Assembly: GCA_020726505.1 (NCBI GenBank)
Contig: JAHLEZ010000047.1
Span: 124,001-188,000 of the forward strand
Origin: Leptodontidium sp. MPI-SDFR-AT-0119
Taxonomy: Eukaryota; Ascomycota; Leotiomycetes; Helotiales; Leptodontidiaceae
Reading direction: 5' to 3'
DNA length: 64,000 nucleotides
Both the position numbers and the translations under genes were made by a program. Positions within the stretch are counted from its first letter, which is position 1; every line of letters begins with the position of its first letter. This document shows positions 34,009-44,711 of the stretch, piece by piece. Under the pieces are notes generated by a model that did not search any database, was not told the origin of the DNA, and saw nothing but the letters and a program-made list of their open reading frames with translations.

Positions 34009-37000
34009 ATGTCAATGAGAGGCTCCCCCATAAACTGGTGGAAAGAAAAGCGTCAATCCTCCCACTCCGGCATCCCACACGCAAACAGACCCCAAACCGC
34101 CTTTCCCTGGAACGCCGATCACGAGCTGGATCTGAGCAAGGTCGTCGAACAGGCCGTGTTAGCCGCCTTCGAGAGCACCGCGTTCAAGATCGCAGTTGCG
34201 TCGCAAGTCGACCCTGCATTCACGCGGCATCAAGAAAAGCTCAATCAGATCAAGACGACGAATCTTAATCTCGAGTCCGTCTTGCAGGGCCATGTCGAGG
34301 ATTTCCCCCTCATGCTGAAAGGGGTGGAGGATCATGTGACGGCGACGGGGATGAGGATTCGCGATTACGGGGGTGAGTTTGAGGGTCTCACGGCGGGGCA
34401 GGAGAATCTCCAAAAACGAATCGATGGGATTCATATTCCGGATTACGCGGATGAGTTTACGGGGATTATTTCTGGGCAAGAGAGGCTTGAGAAGCGAATC
34501 GATGAGATGCATACAAGTATCCCGAACTATTCGGATGAGTTTAGTGAGATTATCTCCGGCCAAGGGAAATTCATCAAGTTGTTTGAGAGTAGGATGAGTG
34601 CGATTGAGAGCCGGCTGGAGGATCTGGATCGCAAAGCGGGAGATCTGGATGAGGGCGTTGTGAATGCGGATCTGAGATCGGCGATCAGATTCGGGGAGAT
34701 CTCGAATGAGTTGCAGGATAGGAATACGACGCTGAATAACTCCATCTGGGAGGTGCAGCGGGAACTGGGCAAGAAAGTCGATGCCCTGCAGAGGAGGGTT
34801 GTGGGTGCTTGTGAGGAGGTGGGCAAGGTTGTGAGGGAGAGTAAGGAGGTTGTGGAGGGCATGAGGGCAAAAATGGAGGAGGATGATGTGCTTGCTGCGG
34901 TGGGGAAGGTGAGTTCGAGAGCGGAGTTCTCGGAGAAGGCTCTCAGAAGGAGTATAGCTGCTATTCAGGATAAAGTCTCACTGCTGGATACGTCGGCGCT
35001 TTTGGTGCAGAGCGCGAGGTTGGAGGGTATTGAGAGAGGGATGGGGGAGTTTAAGAAGGAGGCTGAGGCGGCGAGGAATTTGGCGTCGGTAAGCTCGAAG
35101 TTTTTGTCTGCTAATACGAGTAAGTTGGATAGTATGGCGAGTGCGGTTGGTAAGATGCATTTGCTTGTTGAACACACCAGTGAGATTGTTCAGGAGGTTG
35201 CGGAGGCGCAGGAGGTGAATGCGGGGACGTTTAGGGAGGATGTCGAGGCTGTCAGGTTGCATGTCAGGAGTCTGGATAATCTTGCAGTCTCCCACGCGAG
35301 AAAATTGAGTGATGCGACGACGGTGCTGACGAGGATGGAGGGCGCGGATGCAGTGGTTATGGGGAGGTTGGGGGAGTTGAAAGATGGGGTTGATGGTGTG
35401 GAGGAGAGATTGAGACCGCTTTCTTCGCACGGGATTAAGTTGGATGGGTTGGAATCATCTTTGTCAGGGATGATAAAGGAATCCAAACCACAGAGGGGGA
35501 TGTTAGATGATCTGACGACGACGATCGCAGAGATGAAAGCAAATGTTGACTCAGCTTTGTCTTCACATACCGATTCTCTCAGCACCATCCACAAAACCGT
35601 TTCTAACACGCATTCCAAGGACGAGCTATCCACAGCTCTGTCCGATCTACAAACCAGCATCGAGAAGAAAATCTCCTCGTCCCACGAATCAATATCGCAA
35701 TCAACAATCGAAGCAATTACAACACAAGTCAGCACTCTCGACAGTAAAATCCAAACCGGATTCCGCTCCTTGAAAGATGACGCCGAATCGCAAACCTCCA
35801 CCATGCTCACTCCACTCTCAGAAATTATATCCGGGATGCGCTCATCCAAGGCACTACTGGAGACCGAGAACGCCGCGACCAGGGAAGACTTCAAAACGAC
35901 CCTCACAGCAATCGAAGCAACTCAACTCACCATCAACGAGACCAGCACAGCAGTCAAGAGTATGCTTCAAGACCTCCAAGAAACCAGCAAAGACGACGAG
36001 ATCCTCGTCCAGATCGAATCATGGGCGCAGAACTGTATCGCGAAACAAGCTGCCGAGGTAGCTTCCGTGAGGGATCTCCTCGATATATCTCGTGCCCGTG
36101 ACGAGAGTCTACTGAAATCTGTGGATGGCCTGGGTGAGAAGAGTGCTGCGATGTTTGAGTTCCTTAGGTCGGGAGAGGTGGAGTCGTCGCGGACGATTCG
36201 GGAGTTGGAGGGGTTGAAAGAGATGCTTGGTGATGGGGAGGGGTTGGGGGGATTGAGAGATGTCGCGACCAGCACGACGCAAATCCTTCAGGGTGTGCAG
36301 GAGGACGTTCAGCTCTTGAAAGACGATACAAGGCTCAGCGCTATTCACGAGTTGGGTATCCAGAACGCAGCGTCGATAGTGACAATCAACGCAGGAATTC
36401 TCGGTGTCGATTCGCTGGTGAAGAGCAGCGAAGAGAGTGTGCTGTCGACGGTACGAGATGTCCAGACTTCACTTGGAAAGGACATTCTAGACGCGAAAAA
36501 TAGCATCACCACAGCTACGCACGATGATGTAGTGGAGATGAAATCAGATCTCACCTCTCACATCTCGAAATCTACGGACGTACTTCGTTCTGAGATCAAG
36601 AATGTGGATCTGAGCAGCACTCTCACAGCGATCGAGGGATTGAAGACCGAGATCGAGAAGTCCACGACCAAGAACGGGGAATGTGCCAGGAGCGTAGGCG
36701 AGGACGTCAAAGGTACCTTGCAGGGGAGGATTGAGAGCTTATCAGGCGATATCAAAGACCTCAGTGTGGCAGTTGAGAAAGGACAACAATCGCACTACTC
36801 AGCACTTTCTGAGCTGAAAGATCTCTCTGCGACGAACGCGAGTACACTTTCTACGGACCTGGAGAAAATTCAGGAGAGTGTTACTCCGATTTCCGAAATC
36901 GTCGAAGGGGTTTCTTCGATCACCGTTCTTGTTGAGGGAGTTGATCAGGGCGTGAAAGCGACCACGACGAGTTTGTCTAGTATCGAGGAATCCCTCACTT

Positions 37001-40000
37001 CGAACGCGAGCAGGACAGATTCTCAACTCGAGAGCGTGAAGGATGTGATTGTCTCCACGGCCGCCGAAACGATGGACGCTGTAAAGACAAGTCACACTCT
37101 CCTCACTGAAGTTCAGAAATCCAGTAGCGAAGGATTCGCCACCTTGCATTCCAGCATCGAGAGCGTATATTCCATGGTTGAAAAATCAGGTATCGACATC
37201 TCAAGCGCCAACGCAACCTTATCATCCCTCTCAGCTGTCTGCGAAGATATCCCACTTATTCGCGCAGGTATTGAGAATGTACAAGCGGCGACGCTGGAGA
37301 AGATCGATTCTGTGACTGGAACGATGGAGAAGGTCGTGCTGGCTAGTGGTGCGGGCGTTAGTGCTGAGATTCTGGGTGTGAAATCTGAGATTGGTGGACT
37401 GGCTGCTGCATCAGCGCGAGCTGAGACCCTTGCAGAGGAAGCTGAACAAAAGCAGGTTGAAGTGCTCAACGTAGTGCGGGAGACTTCTTCTGAGCTTAAA
37501 CGAGTGCAAGAAGTTGTCCAGCGAGTTGAGGAGGGGAATAAGGAGGCGTTTAATGGGGTTAAGACAGATATCGCAACTCTTGCAACATCTGTCGAGAAGG
37601 AGAATGCGGAGTTGCAAGCTGGGGTCCAGACTGTCATTTCCGAGGCGAAAGATATTACGACATCAATCTCGCAAGCATCGAAAGAGAACGAGTTGGCTCA
37701 TGTAGCTACGGTCACGGCACTTTCATCCGAGGCGAAGAATATCCGAGACGCACTCATCGCTGAGGGTGAGAAGACGAATACTACTCTCTCTGCAAATCTT
37801 GAGGGGGTGAAGTCATCGGTTTTGGCGGAAGTAGAGACTTCGAAGACGGTGCTTGGGGGAAGGGTTGATGAAATTGTTTCCAAGGTCGGAGATATCACCA
37901 CAGCAGTGTCCCAAGCATCGACTGAGAATAACCTCGCACACGCGGCTACTCTAGCGGCTTTTGCTTTGGAATCGAAGGGTATTCGAGATGTGGTTGTTAG
38001 TGAGGCCGAAAAGACTAGCAACACTCTCTCGGCGAATCTGGAGACGGCGAGATTGTCGATTGTTGGGGAGGTGGAGAGTTCGAAGACGGTATGGTCGGCT
38101 GTACATCATGACCTCACGTCGGGGGTGAAGGACATCACTACTGCGGTTGCGCAGGCTTCTTCGGAGAGCAGTAGGTTGCATGGAGCGACGCTTACGGCGC
38201 TCGAAGTGGAATCGACAACAGTTCAGGGTGTTGTCACTGCAGCGGCTGAGAAGACGAAGGAGTCGTTGACTTCAGGGCTGTCGGGTGCGAAAGAGGAGAT
38301 CTCGAAGGATATCGCGAGCGCTCAATCGTCAATCAAGGAATCGAGAGATGTTCTTGATGGATTCTCTGCAGGCGTCAGCAAGAAACTCGACGACGCCAGC
38401 ATTGAAGCCAGCAAAAGACACGACGCTACTCTCGCAGCTGTGGTAGCAGAATCTAGGACTACTCAAGAAGCTGTCACCGCCTCAGTTGAGAAGACGAACG
38501 AGTCTTTGATTTCGAAGTTGGATGGCGTTCAAGGAAGTCTCACTTCTGAACTCTCCAGCACGAAAGATGTACTCGCGAAAGACACCGCAAGCGTTCAATC
38601 GTCAATCAAAGCATCTCGAGATGCCCTCGATGGATTCTCTACAGGTATCAACCAGAAACTGGACAACTCCCTCACCGAATCCAGCAAAAACCACACCGCA
38701 ACCCTTGCCGCGCTCTCCGCGGAATCGAAATCCATCAACAACGCACTAACCGCCGAATCAGAGAAGATACATTCGACAATCTCGGCGAATCTCGAAACTG
38801 CCAAAACGGCTATCGTCGCCGGGATCGACGGTTCGAGTGCATTGATCTTCGCAGATTTCACGGCTATCAAGACATCCAATCAAAAATTTCACGATGTTCT
38901 AGATGCCTTATCGACGAGTGCGATAGAAAATACGAAGAAATTGGATGATGTAGCGATGGAAGCTGAGAAAGTGCATTTGGAGGTTGTGGGGGCGATTGAG
39001 GAGCAGAAGACGGTGTGTGATGCGTTGATGAAGGAGGTGGGTGCTTTGAATGAGGTTGTTGAGAGTGCAAGGGTTAAGCTTGAGGAGCGGGTTGGGGGTG
39101 TTGAAGTAGTGGTTTTGGGTGGGTTGGAGGGTGTGAAAAAGGATTTGTCAAATGAAGTTGAGATTGTCGGAAATAATGTTTTGGAAGGGAGGGACGGGTT
39201 GAAGATGGACCTTAAAGCTGGGTTTTCGAGAACGGAGACCAATCACGATGCCGTTCTGAATGTGATCAAGAAAGAGAGTAAGGCTCTCTCTGAGGTTGTG
39301 GTGAGCGAATCGAAGGCGACTGGAGCAGCTATGAGTGCGGCGAAGGATGCGATGCTGTTGGAGATCCAGCAATCGAGGAGCTTGGTCGAGGAGAAGCTTG
39401 GTACGGTTGAGAAGGAGGTCTTGGACAAGTTCAGCGAGATCTCCACAAAGCATACGGATGCTCTATCGAAAGAAATCCAACAATTGAGGACTTTGGTCGA
39501 TGAGAAGCTTGGTTCAGTTGAGGAGACGATTTCGGTCAAGTTTGGCGAGACTAACGGGAATATCACGAAAGGAATCGATACTGTCACTTCGAAAGCACAC
39601 GAGCGACATGAAGTTACGCTTGAAGCTTTGAAGGCATCTTCTTCGGAAACTGTTAACACCATTGAGAAGAACTCTACGAAGAGCTTGGATATTCTATCGA
39701 AAGAGATCCAGCAATCGAAGGCTTTGGTCGATGAGAAGCTCGGCTCAGTTGAGAAGACTATCTCAGACAATTTCAGCGACACTAACGGGAACATCACGAG
39801 GGGAATCGACGGTTTCACCTTAAAAGCAAACGAGCATCACGATGCCACTCTAGAGGCGTTGAAGACAACTTCATCGGAAACTATCAGCACTGTTGAGAAG
39901 ACTACTACGAATACCATGAAAACTCTATCGAAGGAGATTGGAACCGGATTTGAGAAAGCAAACAGCAACCACGAACTTACCCTCGAAGCACTAAAGACCT

Positions 40001-41091
40001 CGAACGCAACTATTTCCGAAGTATTCATCCGCGAAATCGGCAACTCAACCACAACGACCACCATAGGCGTCCAATCCCTCCTCACCGAAATCTCAAAGAC
40101 TCACCAATCACTCACCACCCTCCAAACGACAACCACAACATTCTCAAGCGAAACAGCAACGAATTTTAGTCTCGCTGCAACATCTAGGAAGAAGGCTCAG
40201 AGGAGCTACGAAGGCCACGTCGATTCGATCCTCGAAGCGATCCGCCAGCAAGGGAAGACAACGTCTTCTTGTGTCGATGCCGTGCAGAAGGTTGTTCTAA
40301 CTGGCGTACAGAATATGAATTCGTCACTGGAGGGATTTGTTAGTCAGGAGGGGTCTACCACCAGAAAGAGCATCGAGGATTTGACTTCCCTACTCGACGA
40401 CAAAACCGCGACTTTGCAGAATCGACTTGATAGGGGGTTTGAAGATGTTTCGAATGAGAGTAAAGGGGTTTCGAAGGCGATGGATGGATATGTGAATACT
40501 TTGTCAGCAGCTATCAAGGATGAAGCCGAAACGACACAAGCTAGAGTCGAAACTCTACACAGCCGCGTCCTAGACGAAGTCCAGAAAACCGACTCCGCGC
40601 TCCGATCTAGCGTCAGCTCATTAAAAACCAGCATCGAGATCTCCGAGAAAACGCGCTCTGAAAACCACGAGGCCATGCAAGCGGAGATCAATACCCTAAC
40701 ACCAAGCTTGAAAGCCATCGATGCCGCGGTGCGGGTGAACAGCGCCGCAATCGCGCGCGTCGATAAAGCCGTGCTGGAATCCGCGTCACAGGTTAAAGCC
40801 GAGATGCACAGTTCGATTCAGAGCTTGAGTGGGCAGTTGGAAGACGAGTTGCAGGAGATGGGGAGGAGGGTTAGAGGGATTGCGGAGTTTGAGATACCGC
40901 GCTTGGAGGCGCTTGCGAGGAGGCAGAGGGATGCGGTGGAGGTTATTGGAGGGCGCATCGTGGGGACGACGAAGAGGTTTGATGAGATGGTTGCGAATTT
41001 TGGGAAGGGTCCTGGGGGAAGTGGAGCTGGGGGAGGGTTGGAGAAGAGTGAGCTTTTGGGTATGAGTGGGAGGTTGAGGGGGGGGGAGTAA
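34009..41091 (+). CDS. Giant repetitive coiled-coil protein (2360 residues)
   Basis: One uninterrupted frame of 7083 bp with no intron, unlike most neighbours. Residues 1-40 are basic/polar. Residues 117-195 hold three related units starting IRDYGGEFEG, IPDYADEFTG and IPNYSDEFSE at 26-28-residue spacing, each ending in a KRID-like heptad. The rest is almost entirely Ser/Thr/Glu/Lys-rich helical sequence with heptad-like hydrophobic spacing. From about residue 1216 to 2000 it is built of repeats of 77, 80 and 91 residues, each with an ATLxAL motif. The C-terminal about 120 residues include DELQEMGRRVRG and then a Gly-rich tail. There is no signal peptide, membrane segment or enzymatic motif. 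The form suits a long cytoplasmic scaffold or tether (cytoskeleton, septum or organelle anchoring); I do not recognise a named family. The start at MSMRGSPINWW follows AAGATGTC and a CT-rich leader. Confidence 0.8.
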   Translation: MSMRGSPINWWKEKRQSSHSGIPHANRPQTAFPWNADHELDLSKVVEQAVLAAFESTAFKIAVASQVDPAFTRHQEKLNQIKTTNLNLESVLQGHVEDFPLMLKGVEDHVTATGMRIRDYGGEFEGLTAGQENLQKRIDGIHIPDYADEFTGIISGQERLEKRIDEMHTSIPNYSDEFSEIISGQGKFIKLFESRMSAIESRLEDLDRKAGDLDEGVVNADLRSAIRFGEISNELQDRNTTLNNSIWEVQRELGKKVDALQRRVVGACEEVGKVVRESKEVVEGMRAKMEEDDVLAAVGKVSSRAEFSEKALRRSIAAIQDKVSLLDTSALLVQSARLEGIERGMGEFKKEAEAARNLASVSSKFLSANTSKLDSMASAVGKMHLLVEHTSEIVQEVAEAQEVNAGTFREDVEAVRLHVRSLDNLAVSHARKLSDATTVLTRMEGADAVVMGRLGELKDGVDGVEERLRPLSSHGIKLDGLESSLSGMIKESKPQRGMLDDLTTTIAEMKANVDSALSSHTDSLSTIHKTVSNTHSKDELSTALSDLQTSIEKKISSSHESISQSTIEAITTQVSTLDSKIQTGFRSLKDDAESQTSTMLTPLSEIISGMRSSKALLETENAATREDFKTTLTAIEATQLTINETSTAVKSMLQDLQETSKDDEILVQIESWAQNCIAKQAAEVASVRDLLDISRARDESLLKSVDGLGEKSAAMFEFLRSGEVESSRTIRELEGLKEMLGDGEGLGGLRDVATSTTQILQGVQEDVQLLKDDTRLSAIHELGIQNAASIVTINAGILGVDSLVKSSEESVLSTVRDVQTSLGKDILDAKNSITTATHDDVVEMKSDLTSHISKSTDVLRSEIKNVDLSSTLTAIEGLKTEIEKSTTKNGECARSVGEDVKGTLQGRIESLSGDIKDLSVAVEKGQQSHYSALSELKDLSATNASTLSTDLEKIQESVTPISEIVEGVSSITVLVEGVDQGVKATTTSLSSIEESLTSNASRTDSQLESVKDVIVSTAAETMDAVKTSHTLLTEVQKSSSEGFATLHSSIESVYSMVEKSGIDISSANATLSSLSAVCEDIPLIRAGIENVQAATLEKIDSVTGTMEKVVLASGAGVSAEILGVKSEIGGLAAASARAETLAEEAEQKQVEVLNVVRETSSELKRVQEVVQRVEEGNKEAFNGVKTDIATLATSVEKENAELQAGVQTVISEAKDITTSISQASKENELAHVATVTALSSEAKNIRDALIAEGEKTNTTLSANLEGVKSSVLAEVETSKTVLGGRVDEIVSKVGDITTAVSQASTENNLAHAATLAAFALESKGIRDVVVSEAEKTSNTLSANLETARLSIVGEVESSKTVWSAVHHDLTSGVKDITTAVAQASSESSRLHGATLTALEVESTTVQGVVTAAAEKTKESLTSGLSGAKEEISKDIASAQSSIKESRDVLDGFSAGVSKKLDDASIEASKRHDATLAAVVAESRTTQEAVTASVEKTNESLISKLDGVQGSLTSELSSTKDVLAKDTASVQSSIKASRDALDGFSTGINQKLDNSLTESSKNHTATLAALSAESKSINNALTAESEKIHSTISANLETAKTAIVAGIDGSSALIFADFTAIKTSNQKFHDVLDALSTSAIENTKKLDDVAMEAEKVHLEVVGAIEEQKTVCDALMKEVGALNEVVESARVKLEERVGGVEVVVLGGLEGVKKDLSNEVEIVGNNVLEGRDGLKMDLKAGFSRTETNHDAVLNVIKKESKALSEVVVSESKATGAAMSAAKDAMLLEIQQSRSLVEEKLGTVEKEVLDKFSEISTKHTDALSKEIQQLRTLVDEKLGSVEETISVKFGETNGNITKGIDTVTSKAHERHEVTLEALKASSSETVNTIEKNSTKSLDILSKEIQQSKALVDEKLGSVEKTISDNFSDTNGNITRGIDGFTLKANEHHDATLEALKTTSSETISTVEKTTTNTMKTLSKEIGTGFEKANSNHELTLEALKTSNATISEVFIREIGNSTTTTTIGVQSLLTEISKTHQSLTTLQTTTTTFSSETATNFSLAATSRKKAQRSYEGHVDSILEAIRQQGKTTSSCVDAVQKVVLTGVQNMNSSLEGFVSQEGSTTRKSIEDLTSLLDDKTATLQNRLDRGFEDVSNESKGVSKAMDGYVNTLSAAIKDEAETTQARVETLHSRVLDEVQKTDSALRSSVSSLKTSIEISEKTRSENHEAMQAEINTLTPSLKAIDAAVRVNSAAIARVDKAVLESASQVKAEMHSSIQSLSGQLEDELQEMGRRVRGIAEFEIPRLEALARRQRDAVEVIGGRIVGTTKRFDEMVANFGKGPGGSGAGGGLEKSELLGMSGRLRGGE
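37654..38700 (+). repeat. Tandem 240-bp (80-residue) coding repeats
   Basis: The ATLxAL motif codons start at 37705, 37945, 38185 and 38425, exactly 240 bp apart, then at 38698 (273 bp, 91 residues). The unit-opening phrase DITTxxxQAS recurs at 37651, 37891 and 38131. Units have diverged but keep length. Confidence 0.85.
39463..40010 (+). repeat. Tandem 231-bp (77-residue, 11-heptad) coding repeats
   Basis: LSKEI codons begin at 39463, 39694 and 39925, exactly 231 bp apart. The first two units share LVDEKLGSVE, NGNIT and a TLEALK segment. 77 residues equals eleven heptads, so the repeat keeps coiled-coil phase. Confidence 0.88.
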
Positions 41092-42672
41092 TGCTAGTTC
41101 GACGAGGAGTAAGGATAGTGGGTATCGGATGGGGGCTTTTGAGTCTGGCGGGAGGATGTAGAGACTCTGAGCTCGAACAACTTACCCTGGAAGTAAAAAC
41201 CGAGGAATAGAAAGAGATGAGGCTTGGATAATGGAGGATGGATGGATGGATGGATGGATTGGTCGGCGGGTGATGATAATGACGGTGACGGGAGGTTTCC
41301 TTACTGGTTCACTGATCGAGGGCTTTAGAATTCCGGGGGAAAAGGGATGGTCCCCGGGTTTGCATGGATTCATCGGAGGAGCGGCATCTACTGGAGTATC
41401 TTCAGGGCATTATATCATATTTCCTTTGTTGATTGACACATATATAGAATGGACATGGCATGTTACATCATAGCGTTGCATTGAATTGCATTGCAATTTA
41501 TACAATTTATATCAATACCTGAGCTTACTAGGACTTCCTGGGAGTATTCGTTGTGAAGTTGGTTGAAATTTTATGTATAGGCTTGGCTGAAAGCCACTCG
41601 CTACAGGAGTGCATATTTTTGATTCTCTGGAGGTGGAATCTTCTTCTTAAAGATGGACGAAGAAGATTTCAATTAATGTTATGGGTGCAGAATTCGACAT
41701 GACTTGGAGCTTTTCCGAGCCTACCTCACCTATCCGACTCGATGCTTTCATTCCGATCATGTGATTACAGCTCGCTTCAGCAGTCGAAAAGAGTTTAGCT
41801 CAAGGGGCTGAGGAGAGCCAGTCCTGACTTTTCCTCATTACCAAACAAAAACCTCCTCTCCTCCTATCAAAAATCAATAAGTAAATATCTCCAACCTCAA
41901 CCCCAATCACATCTCTTACTACTAAGTTGTCGTCGTACCACATCCAACCGCCAGCCAATACCCGAATCTTCGCCCCGAAAACATTTAATCCCCGCACAGC
42001 CCTACATCTAACCCATCAAAGCCCGCTCTATCGGCAAGCCAAGCCAAAACCACCCCATATATTCCATCCCACTCTTCTCGGGAATGCCGATTTGACTCGC
42101 CCTATTGGATCACGGCACTTACTCGGGGTCGGCTGTTGGCAAATATCTTATCTCTGACAAGCAAGTGCACCAAGTGAGTGAGAAAAGCTCAGCGAACGCC
42201 AAGTCCGCCAAGTATGCGTTTATCAGGCAGTGAAAATCCTTTCGGTAATGATGAAGTATGGGGTGACGAGTCGCTGGATTGGACTTGATAAGCATGGATG
42301 GATGGATTGATTGCTGTAAGAGTGAGATTAAAGTTGTAATTTGACTGATAACATAGGTGCATACTTCGTATCTACCCGATGTAGTAATCGTGTGGAAGAT
42401 TGCATGTTCTTTACGAAGTTCGATGAACAATTCCGGTCTCTGGTACAGGTACCCATACCTAGGCACCTACGCGAGTATGAGTGTGGTAGGTTCGTGCATC
42501 TCTTATCGTCTATTTGGCCGTTGCCCGCGGGGGAGGGGAGATAGTTCCAGGGGTAAGTTATTAGTTACGGTGCTCGCTCCATTATTCCATGTGTTTGGAT
42601 TTCACAGGTATAAGTATACGAGATCCCTTCACATACATTTCCTCTTCAAGTTCGCTTCTCACATCTCTTACC
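41092..42672. other. Intergenic with GATG microsatellite
   Basis: About 1.6 kb with no supported gene. A (GGAT)n array lies at 41236-41259 and shorter GATG runs lie near 42295 and 33535. The last 250 bp form the permease promoter. Confidence 0.5.
41236..41259. repeat. (GGAT)6 tetranucleotide microsatellite
   Basis: About six uninterrupted GGAT units just downstream of the giant coiled-coil gene. Confidence 0.85.
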
Positions 42673-44434
42673 ATGGACCCGGAAAAGACTACCAAGGCGC
42701 CTTCCACCAGGTCGGTCTCGGACGACAATGGTCCCGTCTACAATGAGGTTCCTGTCGACCCTGTCTTCGGACAGACCAAGCGTGGTTTATCAGGTGAGCA
42801 TCCTTTCCCTCACACTCGCTTGAGATCTCAATCTAACAATACCCAGGTCGTCATGTTCAACTCATGGCTCTAGGAGGTAGTATTGGAACAGGTCTCTTCG
42901 TTGGAATTGGCGGTTCTCTCCGCTCCTCAGGGCCTCTCTCCCTCGTACTAGGTTACATCGCCTACTGCGTCGCTTTCATCTGGCCTTGTAACTTGGCTGT
43001 CGGGGAAATGGCCACTTATCTCCCAATCCGTGGATCTATCTTCGAGTTCGCCAAACGTTACGTCGATGAAGCATTCGGTTTTGCACTCGGATGGACTTAT
43101 TTCTACACCGCGGCTATGTTGCTCTGTGCTGAGTTGTCGGCGGTTGCGACTGTTATTTCGTTCTGGGACCAGGATACTAATCCTGCTGCTTGGGTTGCCT
43201 TGGCTCTTGTTGTGATGATTGCAGCGAACGTCTTTGCTGTCCAGTGGTATGGAGAGTCTGAGTTTATCATGGCTGTATGTCTCTACTACCTTCTCCCCCA
43301 ACAAGTCACCTAAGCTCACAAACTCAACAGTCCACCAAAATCCTGCTCATCATCGGCCTCATCCTCCTAACATTCATCACCATGGTAGGTGGTAATCCCA
43401 AACACGACGCCTATGGATTCCGTCACTGGAAGAACGGCGATTTCATCCACGCCTACTGGACGACCGGATCCCTGGGCGAGTTTCTCGGATGGTGGAAAGT
43501 CGTTCTCTACGCTGCTTTCAGTGTCGCCGGTCCAGATCTCCTCGCCTTAGCAGCTGGTGAGATTGCCAACCCACGCCGCCAGATCCCTCGGGTCGCCAAA
43601 CGCGCATTCTACCGTATCGCAGGATTCTACATCGTTGGTGTTTTCGCCGTTGGAATCCTCTGCTCGTCTCGCGATCAGAGATTGCTGGATGCTCTAGCTG
43701 AGGGCTCGAGTGGAGCAGCTGCCTCGCCGTGGGTCATTGGAATCCAAAATCTCGGCATTGAAGGTCTCCCCTCGCTCATCAACTTCCTGATCTTGCTATC
43801 TGCTTGGTCTTGTGGAAACGCTTACCTGTACGCCGCATCGCGCACTCTGTATTCCCTCGCGCTCGACGGCCAAGCACCCCAGATCTTCAAGAAGTGTTCC
43901 AAGGCAGGCGTACCGCTCTACACCGTCGCTGTACCCTCTTTGATCGGCTGTCTCGCATTCATGGTCGCATCCTCCTCGTCCGTAACCGTCTTCGGATGGT
44001 TCGTCAACCTCGCTACCATCGGCTTCGTGCTCTCTTACACAGGCTACCTCGTCACCTTCATAGGATGGTACAAAGCCCTCCAAGCACAAGGCGTATCCCG
44101 CGACTCTCTCCCATGGAAAGCGCCCTTCCAGCCATACACGGCGTACTTCGCCATCGGGACGGGCTGCGTGGTTGTCTTCTTCTCGGGGTGGAACACGCTC
44201 AAGCCGTTCGATACGCAGGGGTTCATCACGAGTTATTTCGGGGTGGCGTTTGCGAGTTTCATGTTTGTGCTTTGGAAGGTGGTGAAGAAGACGAGTTTTG
44301 TGGATCCTGCGCAGGCGGATCTGGTGAGTGGGAAGGCGGAGGTTGATGCGGAATGTGCTTGTTGGGATGATGAGCCGGAGAAGGAGAGGGCGGGGATGAC
44401 AAGGATGGAGAAGGTGTGGGATGCTTGTTGGTAG
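42673..44434 (+). CDS. Amino-acid permease (yeast amino acid transporter family)
   Basis: Three exons: 42673-42793, 42847-43274 and 43331-44434, with introns of 53 and 56 bp (GTGAGC and GTATGT donors, CTAAC branch). The product has 550 residues. A hydrophilic N-terminus leads into LMALGGSIGTGLFVGIG (TM1, about 46-62), then GPLSLVLGYIAYC and NLAVGEMATYLPIRG. Later segments include GPDLLALAAGEIANPRR, ANPRRQIPRVAKR and SAWSCGNAYLYAASRTLYSLA. This is the standard twelve-helix APC-superfamily layout of fungal plasma-membrane amino-acid/proton symporters. Substrate specificity cannot be read from the sequence. The start was chosen because ACCATGGACCC is an ideal fungal context and the residues upstream in the same frame are not conserved-looking. 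The C-terminus is a short acidic/basic tail. It looks intact. Confidence 0.93.
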
Positions 44435-44711
44435 ATCCCGATTGTATGGTAGCTCTGTATTTGGTTGTGGGATATTATTAGATACATGATAGGATGGTGT
44501 GTATAGATGATAATGTATTACGATGTGAAAGTTATATGCATGGTTGACGAAGAGAAAGTGATCCAAATGTGCTGATATTTGAAACTTGCCTTTTCTCCCT
44601 TGCAAATTGTACAATTGAAAAGTGCAAGAATTCCACAACTGCCCTGATCCACCAAGACATACAAAATACAAACACATAGAATACTCAACTTCTCAACCAT
44701 CTCTTTCCCCC

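Noticed and set aside
35190..35906. Long minus-strand frame opposite the coiled-coil gene (and others in 36.3-40.7 kb)
   Set aside because: Antisense shadows of a repetitive, low-stop reading frame; they have no independent features.
43796..44677. 293-codon minus-strand frame opposite the amino-acid permease
   Set aside because: Shadow of exon 3 of the permease; the plus-strand product has clear transporter motifs.
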